From: Serripes groenlandicus
Lineage: Eukaryota; Mollusca; Bivalvia; Cardiida; Cardiidae
Reading direction: 5' to 3'
NCBI GenBank assembly: GCA_031761405.1
Contig: JASEVX010000001.1
Coordinates: forward strand, 20,983,584 to 21,047,583
DNA: 64,000 bases
Both the position numbers and the translations under genes were made by a program. Of this stretch, positions 45,150 to 56,489 are shown one piece after another; position 1 is the stretch's first letter, and each line of letters begins with the position of its first letter. The notes under the pieces are model-generated. The model saw only the letters and a list, made by a program, of their open reading frames with translations. It searched no databases and had not been told where the DNA came from.

Positions 45150-45238
45150 ACCAAAAGTCTTTAGTATGACCCATCCAGGAATCAACCCTGATCTCAGGCA
45201 CTCGAGGCGGCCATTATATCAACTACACGACCAAAACA
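45150..45238 (-). mobile_element. tRNA-derived SINE fragment
   Basis: On the minus strand: TGGTCGTGTAGTTGATATAA, TGGCCGCCTCGAGTGCCTGA, GATCAGGGTTGATTCCTGG. The last block fits a Pol III B box (GGTTNNANTCC type) and the first is an A-box-like region. No full tRNA cloverleaf is evident, so a SINE head rather than a tRNA gene. Confidence 0.5.
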
Positions 45239-45476
45239 GGATACTATATTAAATACTGTATACATCACTCTCATACAGCTAACCATTGAAATGTGTATGG
45301 CCAAAGAGAGACAATTTAACACACAAATTAATTCACAAACCTTGACAAGTTGTTTCTCTTTACCAGTAAAAATGGAAAACCACAAACAATGGCAATTACT
45401 CCTGTCATAAGAGTAGCATACCGATAATTGTAATTAAGGTTGATGATGAGTGTAAGATATTTCTTTTTTGTTTTGT

Positions 45477-45705
45477 TTAACCCTTTCCCTCATACGACAA
45501 TTCTGCAGCAAACGACTTGAACATATTTTATCAAAAAATAGAAAATCTCTATAATTGAATGGATAACCTATGACTAAAAGTGGAAAACATTGTGTCGAAA
45601 GGAGAAATTGCTCGTTCTGAGCAATTTCTTCTTTTGTCACTATGTTTTCAAAAAGTCGTCTGCTGCAGAGGCGTCAGAAAGCGTCTATATGAGGGAAAGG
45701 GTTAA
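45477..45705 (+). mobile_element. TTAA MITE, copy 28 (full length)
   Basis: 229 bp; hairpin GAAATTGCTCGTTCTGAGCA, whose core also occurs in the 56490 element. Confidence 0.92.
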
Positions 45706-46348
45706 TAAGTGTTTTACGCTGCTTTCAATAATCTTTCAGTTATATCACAGCATTTCCTTGTTTAGTTTCCGTAACCACAGGTCAATTTATCCTGACATCA
45801 TGGTGTCAGTTATAATGCTAAACCCCCCATAACCCGGAGAGCCAAGGAGGGTCGCCGTTAGAAATATTTCTGTAAAATTGTTTAGAAATCCGACGAAAAC
45901 TTTCAGAGGAGAAGAATGTCACTACAGCCAATCTTCATTCAGGAGGAATAAAAAGACAGAAACACATACACAACCTATGCAACAGGTAAAGTAACGGTAA
46001 TTATTACAGGTAATAAATATAATGATTAGTTAGTTTTGGACTCCACCCAGCCTTTGTAAACAATTCTTTTAAATATTCCTATTAAATTAAAAACAAGGCC
46101 CAGGTACTCATTATGATCATACATTATCATAAGTAAAGTCAATTAATGCATGTGAGAATTACTTATTTTTCTTTATATTGTAGACAAACAATATTCAATC
46201 ATATTGAAGGGCAGTAATTCTTTTCCCCACAATATTTTAAACGTAGAACACCCATAATGAACACTTTTATCGTCTCATACAAAACAATTTTATCTTCAAT
46301 ATTCTGTATTTTTAAAAGATTTCTTGCAAATTAATCAGAGGAAATTAC
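45706..46348. other. No exon seen in this intronic stretch
   Basis: AT-rich neurexin intron with no recognised feature. Confidence 0.4.
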
Positions 46349-46581
46349 TTAACCCTTTCATACGACAATTCTGCAGCAGACGACTTTGAACATATTTTGT
46401 AAAAAAAAATAGAAAAATCTCTATAATTGTTTGAATAACCTATGACTAAAAGTAGAAAACATTGTGGCAAAAGGAGAAATTGCTTGTTTTGAGCAATTTC
46501 TTCTTTTGTCACTTTGTTTTCAAAAAGCCGTCTGCTGCAGAGGCGTCAGAAAGCGCCTATATGTCTCAGGGAGAGGGTTAA
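46349..46581 (+). mobile_element. TTAA MITE, copy 29
   Basis: Left CCCTTTCATACGAC lacks CCCT; right TTAA present. Confidence 0.88.
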
Positions 46582-46637
46582 CCCTTTTGAAGATGCACAT
46601 TGACCCATAAACAGTAGACCGTTTCAACATCACAGTT

Positions 46638-46843
46638 TTAAACCTTTCGCACATATAACCAATCTGCAGCAGAACACTTGGAATACATTTTAACAATAAT
46701 ATGAAAAATCTCACTAAATGAAAGAATATTTATTGAATAGTGTTGAAATACGTTTTGAGCAATTTCTTCTTTTGTCACTATGTTTTCAAAAAGCTGTCTG
46801 CTGCAGAGGCGACAGAAAGCGTCTATATGAGGGAAAGGGTTAA
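46638..46843 (+). mobile_element. TTAA MITE, copy 30
   Basis: TTAA both sides. Ends 15 bases from the donor edge of the 46859-46960 neurexin exon. Confidence 0.85.
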
Positions 46844-46858
46844 TTAAAGCTATTGTAC

Positions 46859-46960
46859 CTGATAAGTTTCCTTGGTATGCATTGTTTATCTGTGAATGTT
46901 CACCTTGCCGACCACCAATCCACACCCTGGCCTGCTGGTTAAATATGGTCATCTGCTTTC
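46859..46960 (-). CDS. NRXN: Neurexin exon: LNS6 domain, late strands
   Basis: A 102-bp symmetric phase 1 exon, acceptor ctttcag and donor gtacaa. Translation: GKQMTIFNQQARVWIGGRQG, then INNAYQGNLSG. TIFN, the IGG turn and YQGNLSG correspond to the TIFN...IIGG...FQGQLSG segment of known LNS6 domains. The donor lies only about 15 bases from a TTAA MITE (46638-46843). Its context inside a 14-kb MITE-rich intron pair makes it easy to miss, but the splice phases and homology are unambiguous. Confidence 0.93.
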
Positions 46961-47594
46961 CTGAAAGAATTTAAAGAAAAAAGAAATCCTTTAAAATGTA
47001 AGATTTAACAAATATGACCAAAGTATCATTTGAATAAACTGAAACACCAAAATAATGAAATTATGTACTATAATGTTCAAATTATATCATATGAAAGTGT
47101 ATTTTGAATTCAATGTGCAGGTGCATAGCTAGGAAAAAGTCATGAAGTCTGTTTTAAAACATGCATTTTCTTTCCTTTTTTTCTTTCAAAATATGTAATT
47201 ATGTGGAAAAGGTTGTCCTTAGCCTTTTATGCTTATTTAGACCCTCCCAAATTAGTATTTTAAATTTCTCATGAAACTATATACACCTGATACGCATTAC
47301 CTGATGTCAGCTTTGAAAACATCTGAGGGAAAAAAAGTATAATTTCTTTGACACTGTAAGTGTATTTTTGACATAGAGAGTTGAAACAATTGGATTGTCA
47401 CATGTTTGCTAATTTACATACCTTACATTTTGCGCCAGATGTACAATTGTAGCAGACGAGTTTTGAAAACATTATGGGAAAAGAAGAAATTTCTCAGAAC
47501 ATGCTATTTCTACCCTACCACAAAGTTTCCAAATCTGGTTCATAAATTATATTTCAATTTTTTTTTTTTTAAATATTTTCAAATCAGTCCTTTC
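46961..47594. other. No exon seen; MITE relic
   Basis: 47425-47580 holds GTAGCAGACGAGTTTTGAAA and GAAATTTCTCAGAACATGC, an old TTAA MITE. Confidence 0.45.
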
Positions 47595-47998
47595 TTAACC
47601 CTTTCCCTCATATAGACGCTTTCTGACGCCTCTGCAGCAGACATCTTTTTGAAAACATAGAGACAAAAGAAGAAATTGGTCAAAACGAGCAATTTCTCCT
47701 TTTGCCACAATATTTTCCACTTTAAGTCATAGGTTATCCATTCAATTATAGAGATATTCTATTTTTTGACAAAATATGTTCATATGATCAAAGTCGTCTG
47801 CTGCAGAATTGTTGTATGAGGGAAAGGATTAAAGCAGACGGCGTTTTGAAAACATAGTGACAAAAGAAGAAATTGCACAGAACGTGCAATTTCTCCTTTT
47901 GTCACAATGTTTTCCACTTTTAGTCATAGGTTATCCATCTGACAAAATACGTTCAAAGTCGTCTGCTGCAGAATTGTTGTATAAGGGAAGAGAGTTAA
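47595..47998 (-). mobile_element. TTAA MITE tandem pair, copies 31 and 32
   Basis: Full copy 47595-47832 joined at a shared TTAA to a truncated copy 47829-47998 that begins TTAAAGCAGACGGCG. The junction is the inverse of the 28840 junction, and the truncated copies carry the same internal deletion (GGTTATCCATCTGAC). Confidence 0.88.
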
Positions 47999-48879
47999 AA
48001 TATCATACAATGTCATGGGGTTAAAAAATATATGTTTGATCCAAGTTTGTGATGCACATGTTGGTGTTATCTTGTAAGAACTAATACATGAAGTATTTAA
48101 TTACCGAAGTCTGTCGACTTACAGAATAAGTGAGTTTCATGTAAGGGATGCATTTGATGTGAAATGTGAGATCATGATGAGGTGAAATAGTTCATGGATT
48201 ACAGGTGTCAATTACCTGTTAGTTCAATGTCGGGGAAGAGCTTGAGTAGCGTCTCTGAATGCATAAACAGGGGGAAACAGTTAGAAAACAAAGGAGAACT
48301 GCAATTCTAATTTAATAAGCCTGCATCTATTTTGAAATCATCTGAGGTAATATTGTATGTTAATTTTGAAGCGGAGTAGAAGACATTGTGTGAAAAGGAG
48401 AATTTGCTTATCATACAATGTATAATAAATTGGTTTGCTGTAGTATTTTTCTACATTCTGTTTGCCTTTCTTCAAATGCTATTTCCATTTTACAGCCATA
48501 TCAGATTATGAGCATAATATCCAATTGATGGAAAATACAAAGATCTATATATTTTATATTTTAAAGATCATCCTTTGCATGGCAGCAAAATATTCCGTGA
48601 AGAAACAGCATGAAAAAGAAACAGGGATAAGAATTATTTTTAAGATTAAGGTTAGATTAGTTCTCCTTTCCTCTCTAACAGGTAGCAGTCATAATAAATA
48701 AAATATTAACATACAATTTCAACAAAATAGGTTGTGCAAGAGAAACGTTAACAATAGCACATTACTGGGTATGTTTAGACTCTTGGGTAGCCGGCAACTT
48801 TTTAATACAAACATTTGATAACTGTTTGTTAAGAAGTTCCCAAAATATTTTCATAAATTGATACATCATCCAGCAAGGT
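47999..48879. other. No exon seen in this intronic stretch
   Basis: AT-rich. The 79-codon plus frame at 48462 has no family features. Confidence 0.4.
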
Positions 48880-48990
48880 TTAACCCTTTCCCACATATAG
48901 TTGCTTTCTGACGCCTCAGCAGCAGACGATCGTCTTTTTAAACATTTTGGCAAAAGTAGAAATTGCTCATAAACTGTTCTTATTGTTTAA
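48880..48990 (-). mobile_element. TTAA MITE, partial copy 33
   Basis: Left half only: TTAACCCTTTCCCACATATA, GCTTTCTGACGCCTCAGCAG. Confidence 0.7.
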
Positions 48991-49024
48991 TATACATACA
49001 ACAAGACCTGTTAATTCACAGCCT

Positions 49025-49258
49025 TTAACCCTTTCCCTCATATAGACGCTTTCTGACGCCTCTGCAGCAGACAGCTTTTTGAAAACATAGTGACAAAAGA
49101 AGAAATTGCACATAACGTGCAATTTCTCCTTTTGCCACAATGTTTTTCTATTTTTGTCATAGGTAGGTAATCCATTTAATTATTGAGATTTTCTATTTTT
49201 TGACAAAATATGTTCAAAGTTGTCTGCTGCAGAATTGCCGTATGACGGAAAGGGTTAA
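49025..49258 (-). mobile_element. TTAA MITE, copy 34 (full length)
   Basis: 234 bp, TTAA both sides. Confidence 0.92.
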
Positions 49259-49261
49259 GTA

Positions 49262-49638
49262 ATGACCTAATCTCTTTCTCACAAGCATGTTGGCGCATCT
49301 GCAGCAGAAGACTTTTGAAAATATTTAGGCAAAAGGAGAAAAGAAAAAAGTCATCTTTTTTTTAGGTTTTGAACATTATAATGGTCAAGTTGTTGTGAAA
49401 CTAACACAAGTATTCTATATGACACAAGTAAGCTGTAACAAAGGAAGCACTTTCCAACATGCAAAACACATTTTGAAAACAGCAATTGTCACTAAAATGA
49501 GCAATTTTTACAATTACCTCAAGGTTTTCATTTCTATTCAATAATTAGTCTGTAATTGTTTAGGGATCGATAGTCCCTACTAATGAAATGTTTTTAAGAC
49601 CTCAGTTGCACATAAAGTCGTATGTGGGAAAGGGTTTA
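49262..49638 (-). mobile_element. TTAA MITE relics, copy 35
   Basis: GCGCATCTGCAGCAGAAGAC at the left; GTCGTATGTGGGAAAGGG at the right; badly decayed between. Confidence 0.5.
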
Positions 49639-49735
49639 TACAGATATATCATGTGACAAGTAATTTTAACAACATTTGAAGAGTTCTAGTGAATGCTTAA
49701 TTTTTGCTCATAAACAAACATTCTAAATTGTTACT

Positions 49736-50328
49736 GAGTGACCTTCCTCATACATATATAGTTTGGAAAGTCTTGCAGCAGACACTTTAGCCATATAAGC
49801 CCCGCCCCATAGTGGCCATAGTATCAACAATCAACATGGCTTGAAGAAATCTGATAGAGGGTCACCCTACACAAAATTATTTGAAAATCGGCAAAACACT
49901 TTCGGAGGAGAAGATTTCACTCAAAAGCCATATAAGGCAAAATAGCCCCGCCCTGTGGTGGCCATGTTTTTCGACCAATCAACATGGCTTTGAGGACTCT
50001 GATAGTGGGTCACCTAAGGAACATTTCTACAAAATTATTTGAAGATCGGCCTGATACTTTTAGAGGAGAATATTTTTTAAGTTTTCACTATAGCCATATA
50101 AGGCAAAATAGCCCGCCCCCTGGCGGCAATGTTTTTCGACCTATCAAAATGGCTTGAAGGAATCTGATAGAGGGTCATTTCAACAAAATTATTTGAAAAT
50201 CTACCAACCAGTTTGGGAGAAGAAGAATTTTAAACTTTTTTTCGTTTCGTTGCCATGGAAACCAGAATTCTGCAGGAGTGACCTTCCTCATACATATATA
50301 GTTTGGAAAGTCTTGCACCAGACAACTT
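49736..50328. repeat. Three-unit array bounded by identical 50-bp direct repeats
   Basis: GAGTGACCTTCCTCATACAT followed by ATATAGTTTGGAAAGTCTTG occurs at 49736 and again exactly 540 bases later at 50276. Between them are three degraded units with GCCATATAAGGCAAAATAGC and CCGCCC, related to the 166-bp core family. Confidence 0.75.
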
Positions 50329-50408
50329 CAGAATAAACATAAGTCATTTTCAAAGCTGTTAAATTTTTCTTCAGATATTTAACCTTTTATCTGATATGCT
50401 ATTTTATT

Positions 50409-50627
50409 TTAACCCTAAAATCCCTCATACAGGCATTTGTTGATGCTTTTGCAGCTGAAGACTTTTAAAAGCATTGAGAAAATCATGAGCAATTTCTCTT
50501 TTAACCCAAAAATTGTTTTCAACTTTATTTAATAATTGTTGTTTCATTTATAGCGAGTTTCCATATTTTTGACTTAATGTTTTCAAAGTTGTCTGCTGCA
50601 GATTTGTTGTATGGGGGAAAGGATTAA
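50409..50627 (-). mobile_element. TTAA MITE, copy 36
   Basis: TTAACCCTAAAATCCCTCATA shows a small insertion in the terminus; right end GGGGGAAAGGATTAA. Confidence 0.75.
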
Positions 50628-50808
50628 GAGTCATTTGCTTTTAAAATTCCCTGAAGAGAAACAGGCTTCATTTGGAAATTGAAAGGATACTTTTGCTAAG
50701 GCTTTGAAACATTGGGTCGTAAGTTGTCTGCTGCAAAAGGTGTCAAACAAAAAGATTTGTATGAAGAACTGGTTACAACAGGAATTACAGTTACCATATT
50801 AGGTATCA

Positions 50809-50987
50809 CAGTCAAACCTGTGCTAAAGACCACCTTTGTTTATCAAGTTCCTGTCTATAGCAACCATGCTCATTAATTTCCCATTTACTCAAATTCTGCA
50901 TAAATAATCCTGTAAATAAAGACCACCTGTGAACAAAGACCAGCCTTTTCCCTTTTCATGGGTGGTCTTTAAAAACAGGTTGGACTG
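50809..50987. mobile_element. CAGTC..GACTG MITE
   Basis: CAGTCAAACCTGTGCTAAAG to GTGGTCTTTAAAAACAGGTT, GGACTG; same family as 43335. Confidence 0.85.
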
Positions 50988-51364
50988 TACTTTGATATCC
51001 AAATTTTAACATGATTTGGCTTTTATCCCCTAGAACTCTTTTACAATTTTCTGTACATATTTACATAAAAAATGTAATATTCACAAATTAAAAAATTTAA
51101 TATTAAATACATGGTAAAAATAACATACATTATAACATCAAATTATTATGAGATCCTTTAAGCTACCTCCAAAGTCAAACATGAAAACATTCTATAAAAA
51201 GGCATTCTAAACTTAACTTGCAACAAGATTATAATAGGAGGAACATAATGTGTTGCCGGCCAATAAGTCAATGTGTAATGGACAGACGGACAGACAGATG
51301 CTGGAAAAGATGATCCCCATGTGTCACCTTGCCATTAGTGCAGGCATCACAAAAAATGATACTC
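50988..51364. other. No exon seen; dispersed repeat end
   Basis: 51275-51350 (ACAGACGGACAGACAGATGC, GATGATCCCCATGTGTCACC) matches 57730-57830, the end of an unclassified dispersed repeat. Confidence 0.5.
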
Positions 51365-51595
51365 TTAACCCTTTCCCTCATATAGATGATTTATGACGCC
51401 TTTGCAGCAGACAGCTTTTTGAAAACATAGTGACAAAAGAAGAAATTGCTCAAAACAAGCAATTTCTCCTTTTTGCCACAATGTTTGCCACTTTTAGTCA
51501 TAGGTTATCCATTCAATTATAGAGATTTTCTATTTTTTGACAAAATATGTTTAAAGTAGTCTGCTGCAGAATTGTCGTATGAGGGAAAGGGTTAA
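51365..51595 (-). mobile_element. TTAA MITE, copy 37 (full length)
   Basis: 231 bp, TTAA both sides. Confidence 0.92.
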
Positions 51596-51599
51596 TCTC

Positions 51600-52134
51600 G
51601 CTCATGAAGACCTTCATCAGACGAGCATACGGAGCGATTCCTCCACAAGGTTTTCAACTCAATGGTTATACTTTGATTTTTAGAGAGTTTTCAGGTCTTT
51701 GCCTCACTGGAGATATTTTCAAAGTCATCTGCTGCAGGTTTGTTGAAATTGAGAAAGATTTAACCCTTTTACCACAGTAAACAAAAGAATATTTATTGAG
51801 TGAAGTTGAAGACAGTGTGGCAAAGGGAGAAATTGCTCAACATGAGCAGTTTCTCCTTTTGCAATAATGTTTTCAAAAGTCACGAGGTGTCAAAAATCGT
51901 CTGTATGTAGGAATGAGTTAACCCTTTCCTTCATATGACAATTCTGCAGCAGACCACTTTGAACATATTTTGTCAAAAATGGAAAATCTCTATAATTGAA
52001 TGGATAACCTATAAAACATTGTGGCAAAAGGAGAAATTGCTTGTTTTGAGCAATTTCTTCTTTTGTCACTATGTTTCCAAAAAGCTGTCTGCTGCCAAGG
52101 CGTCAGAAAGCGTCTATATGACGGAAAAGGTTAA
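51600..52134 (+). mobile_element. Three TTAA MITEs joined at shared TTAA sites (copies 38-40)
   Basis: A decayed copy ends at TTAA 51760-51763, where a shortened copy starts. That one ends at TTAA 51918-51921, where a full copy begins and runs to 52134. Re-insertion into the TTAA of earlier copies explains the chain. Confidence 0.75.
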
Positions 52135-52429
52135 TGAAGTTAGTTGATTTATTACACAACACAATTATGCTTTGTACATAAAGACAGTCTTTCATTCAAA
52201 CATTTCCATTAATGCCAGGCTTTAACATCATTTTAACAATTCCCGTAATGCTACCATCTATTTGGATCTAATATCCATGTTAATCCACAGCATACAAAAT
52301 CAAATTTAACAAGAAAATAATTAGCAAGAAAGATATTATTTAGGAGATCATTAGTCAGAAAAAAAATAAAAGTGCGTGTCTTGCAAGAAGTTTCTTACAA
52401 ATTATCAAAATTTAATGTACTTGTTTTGT
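52135..52429. other. No exon seen
   Basis: AT-rich intron sequence. Confidence 0.4.
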
Positions 52430-52490
52430 TTCAACCCTTTCCAATATACAACAAATCTGCAGCAGATGACCTTGAAAACATATCTTCAAA
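52430..52490 (+). mobile_element. TTAA MITE, left end only (copy 41)
   Basis: TCAACCCTTTCCAATATACA, TCTGCAGCAGATGACC, then interrupted by the next element. Confidence 0.65.
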
Positions 52491-52905
52491 ACAAGAGGGC
52501 CATGATGGCCTTAGATCACTCACCTGAATTATGCAATGTGATTTCTTATGCAAAACACATCAAGACAATTATTCTGACAAAAATTCAAAATGAAACCTGC
52601 AGTGTTAACAAAATTTTCCTTCATTTGGCCAATAAGTGACCTATTTTGTTTTACCTGATATGACCCATATTCAAACATGGACTAGATATCAACAAGACAA
52701 ACATTCTGACAAAGTTGTTCAACTTGCTTAAAGTACAAATACGGCCTCCAGGGTTTTAACAATATTTTCCTTCAATTTACCTTAGTAACCTAGTTTTTTT
52801 TAACCCAATATGACCCATATTCAAACTTGACTAGTATCATTAACACCAACATTCTAACAAAATTTAAAATTGCTGAAGCAAAAATTTTGGCCTCAAAAGA
52901 AAACA
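52491..52905 (+). mobile_element. ACAAGAGGGCC element, 3'-truncated
   Basis: Starts ACAAGAGGGCCATGATGGCC and holds two to three units of the 145-bp core (GACCCATATTCAAAC). It lacks the AGCTAAAA end. Confidence 0.7.
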
Positions 52906-52939
52906 ACAAAGATCAGTCTGCATGAGTTTAAAAATTTGA

Positions 52940-53164
52940 AATTTCCCTCATATGACAATTCTGCAGCAGACGACTTTGAACATATTTTGTCAAAAAATGG
53001 AAAATCTCTATAATTGAATGGATAACCTATGACTAAAAGAGGAAAACATTGTGGCAAAAGCAGAAATTGCTTGTTTTGAGCAATTTCTTCTTTAGTCACT
53101 ATGTTTTTAAAAAGCCGTCTGCTGCAGAGGCGTCAGAAAGCGTCTATATGAGGGAAAGGGTTAA
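52940..53164 (+). mobile_element. TTAA MITE, copy 42
   Basis: Left terminus decayed (AATTTCCCTCATATGAC); the rest is full length with a right TTAA. Confidence 0.88.
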
Positions 53165-53729
53165 AAGAACTGCACAGAAAAAAACTAAACATTTTCCAAT
53201 ATTTGTTGGGGTCTTAAACAATCACTGCATTACAAACATTGATGACAATTGTTATATATTATTATATGAATTAGAAATTACCTAATTTCCATTAATGATA
53301 ATTTAACTGTAATACTGATAATTAGCTTTTAAAAAATAACAGTTTGTATATCAATGTAATACAAAAATATCATAATGTAATAATTATATTGAAACATTGA
53401 AATTGTTCAGTAGCAGAAAATGAACAATATCAAGCAATTCCTTTGAAAAATATATATTTCCTCTTCCCTTATGAATTCTTCATGAAGTAAAAATGAAATT
53501 CTCTTGTTAATCTAAGGCAAAATTGCGGCAAACATTGTTAGAATAGTAGCAATCGCTTAAAAACGCTTATAAAGAAAAAGGAATGTAGTTACTTTTTTTG
53601 AGCTATAAGGGAATATTTACAGTTTGGTGACGCCCTAGGCGCCAAAAATATGACAATAGCCCGACTTTTCAAAAAACAGAAGATCTAAAAATAAATATAT
53701 GTGGTAACAAACAATATGATATTGTTATT
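53165..53729. other. No exon seen
   Basis: AT-rich intron sequence. Confidence 0.4.
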
Positions 53730-53937
53730 TTAACACTTTCCCACATGCAGTTGTATTCTGATGCCTATGAATGCTTTTAAAATCATTGAGGAAAAAGGAG
53801 AAAATGCCCATAATGAGCAATTTTTTTCCTTTTCCCAAAATGATTTCAACTCTATACAATAATTGTACCTTCACTAAAAGAGATTTTCCATATTTTTGTG
53901 GTCTGCTGCAGATTTGTTCCATGTGGGAAAGGATTGA
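53730..53937 (-). mobile_element. TTAA MITE, copy 43
   Basis: TTAACACTTTCCCACATGCA to CATGTGGGAAAGGATTGA. Confidence 0.7.
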
Positions 53938-53996
53938 TTTCATTTTAACATTGTTCATTGAAAATGTAGATACATCAGTGTATACAACAGAATGAC

Positions 53997-54174
53997 TTAA
54001 CCCTTTTCCACATACAGATGCTTTCTGGTGCCTCAACAGTAAGACAGCTTTTGTAAAGATTCTGACAAAAGAAAGAATTGCTCATCATGAGCAATTTCTC
54101 CTTTTGGCACAATGTTTTCAAAAGTCGCCTGATGTAAATGTGTCAAGATGCCTCTGCAACTAAGAAAGGGTAAA
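53997..54174 (-). mobile_element. TTAA MITE, shortened copy 44
   Basis: Left TTAACCCTTTTCCACATACA; the right end decayed to AAGAAAGGGTAA. Confidence 0.7.
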
Positions 54175-54286
54175 ATGCGGGTGTCTGCATTTTGTATTGC
54201 GAGCAAGAATATTGCATGTTTAATCAAAATAGTAAGCCATAAACATTGATCTTTAAACAAAAACTTGCTCTCAAAGTATCTTTTAA

Positions 54287-55808
54287 ACAAGAGGGCCTTG
54301 ATGGCCCTAGTTCGCTCACCTGAATTATACAATGTCATTTCGAATGCAAAACACATCAATTAAGACAATTATTTCTGACAAAGATTCAAAATGCAATCTC
54401 CAGTGTTAAAATTGTTTCATTCATTTGGCCTAGTGAACTCTTTTTTTTTATCGATATGACCCATATTCGATCATGGACTAGATATCATCAAGACAAACAT
54501 TCTGACAAAGGTTTTCAACTTGCTCAAAGTAAAAATGCAGCTTCCAGACTTTTAACAATTTTTTCCTTCAATTTGGCCTAGGTTTTAACCCAATATAACC
54601 CATATTCATATTTGGCCTAGATATCATTAAGAGAAACATTCTGACCAAATTTGAAGCTGCTGAAGCAAAAAATGCGGCTTCTACAATGTAATAAGATTTT
54701 CCTTCAATTTGGTCTAGTGACCTACTTTTTTTTAACAAACATGACCAATATTCAAACTTAGCCTACATATCATCAAAACAAACATTCTGATAAAGTTTCA
54801 ACATGCTCAAGTTAAAAATGTTAATAAGATTTTCCTTCAATTTGGCCTAGTGACCTTGTTTCTGACCAAAAATGACCCATATTGAACTTGACATAGGTAC
54901 AATTCAGAAAAACATTCTTACAACATTTCAAGCTGCTGAAGCAAAAAATGCTGCTTCTACAGTGTTCACAAGATGTACCATCAATTTGGCCTAGTGCATG
55001 ACCTTGTTTCTGACCAAAAATGACCCATATTGAACTTGACGTAGGTAAAATTCAGAAAAACATTCTTACAACATTTCAAGCTGCTGAAGCAAAAAATGCT
55101 GCTTCTACAGTGTTCACAAGATGTACCATCAATTTGGCCTAGTGACCTTGTTTCTGACCAAAAATGACCCATATTGAACTTGACATAGGTACAATTCAGA
55201 AAACATTCTTACAAAATTTCAAGCTGCTGAAGCAAAAAATACGTCTTCTACAGTGTTAACAAAATTTCCCTTTAATTTGCCTAGTGACCTAGTTTCTGAC
55301 CCAATATGACCTATATTTGAACTTGACCTAGATATCAGCAAGACAAATATTCTGACAAAATTTCAAACTGCTGAAGAAAACATTTCGGCCTAGAGTGTTA
55401 ACAAGATTTACCTTCAATTTGACCTATTGACCTACTTTTTGACCCGACATGACACATATTCGAACTTGACTAACATATCATCAAGACAAACATTCTGATA
55501 AAGTTTCATAAAGTTTCAAAATGCTCAAGTTAAAAATGTTGCCTCCAGAGTGTTAACAAGATTTGCCTTCAATTTGACCTAGTGACTGAGTTTTTGACCT
55601 CATATGGCTCAGTTTCGAACTTGTCCAAGATTTGATTGAGATGAAATTCAATGCTCTGATTAATTTTCATGAAGATCGGATACCAAATGAATCCTGTAGA
55701 GTGTTAACAAGGCAATTGTTGGCAATGGACGACACACAGCGGACAGACATCAGACAAAAGGTGATCACAATAGCTCACCTTGAGCACTTCGTGCACAGGC
55801 AAGCTAAA
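54287..55808 (+). mobile_element. ACAAGAGGGCC element with ~145-bp core array
   Basis: The terminus ACAAGAGGGCCTTGATGGCC and the end GTGATCACAATAGCTCACCT, hairpin, AGCTAAAAA match the 30591 element. The core is different: about nine units with CCTAGTGACCTTGTTTCTGA, CCAAAAATGACCCATATT and CTGCTGAAGCAAAAAATG. Units at 54840-55240 are nearly identical. Confidence 0.85.
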
Positions 55809-56071
55809 AATATGGTAACTATCTATACATGAATGAACAATAACTGAATATAATTAAATACATTATGGAAAAAGGAGAAATTACTCAATATGAATGTTTG
55901 ATTGATGAATTTGGGTTCAACGCTGTTTTCAGTCATATCATGGTGCCAGTTCACTTACTCATAAGTTTCAAGGCTTTCCCACACCAGTACTTCACACAAC
56001 AGTCTTTCAAAGCATCTGGCTGCTTTTCCACATTGGTGGAAGACAAATGACACTTGTCACAATGACTTTTG

Positions 56072-56146
56072 CTGAGCTGCGGTTTGAACTCACAACCACT
56101 GGATTGACAGCCCGAGTTACTACCGACTGAGCTAACAGGGCTCTGC
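56072..56146 (-). mobile_element. tRNA-derived SINE head or tRNA pseudogene
   Basis: On the minus strand: GAGCCCTGTTAGCTCAGTCG, GTAG (Pol III A box TTAGCTCAGTCGG), then GTGGTTGTGAGTTCAAACCG (B box). The boxes are about 45 bases apart, as in tRNAs. The intervening anticodon arm does not fold convincingly and the acceptor stem is not closed, so not a functional tRNA call. Confidence 0.65.
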
Positions 56147-56236
56147 TGCAATTTCTCTTTTTTGCCAAAATGTTTACAAAAGTTGTCATCTGCAAATGCA
56201 TCAGAAAAATTACATTTACCTAGCTAGCATGATGTC

Positions 56237-56468
56237 TTAACCCTTTTCCACATACATCAAATCTGTAGCAGAGTACTTTGACAACATATATTCAACAATA
56301 AAGAAAACATCTATAAAGGAAAACTTTTATTATTGAATAGAGTTGAAATGTTGTGGCAAAGGGAGAAATAGCTTGTTTTAAGCAATTTCTTCTTTTGTCA
56401 TAGTGTTTCCAAAAGACATCTGCCACAAAGGTGTCAGAAAGTACCTAATATATGTGGGAAAGGGTTAA
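56237..56468 (+). mobile_element. TTAA MITE, copy 45
   Basis: TTAA both sides; hairpin GAAATAGCTTGTTTTAAGCA imperfect. Confidence 0.85.
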
Positions 56469-56489
56469 TGAGTTGTCTGTTTGTACAAA

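Noticed and set aside
49736..50328. LTR retrotransposon with ~50-bp LTRs
   Set aside because: The direct repeats are too short, no primer-binding site or coding region lies between, and the middle is a tandem array.
56072..56146. Functional tRNA gene
   Set aside because: A and B boxes are good, but the acceptor and anticodon arms do not pair convincingly; more likely a SINE head or pseudogene.
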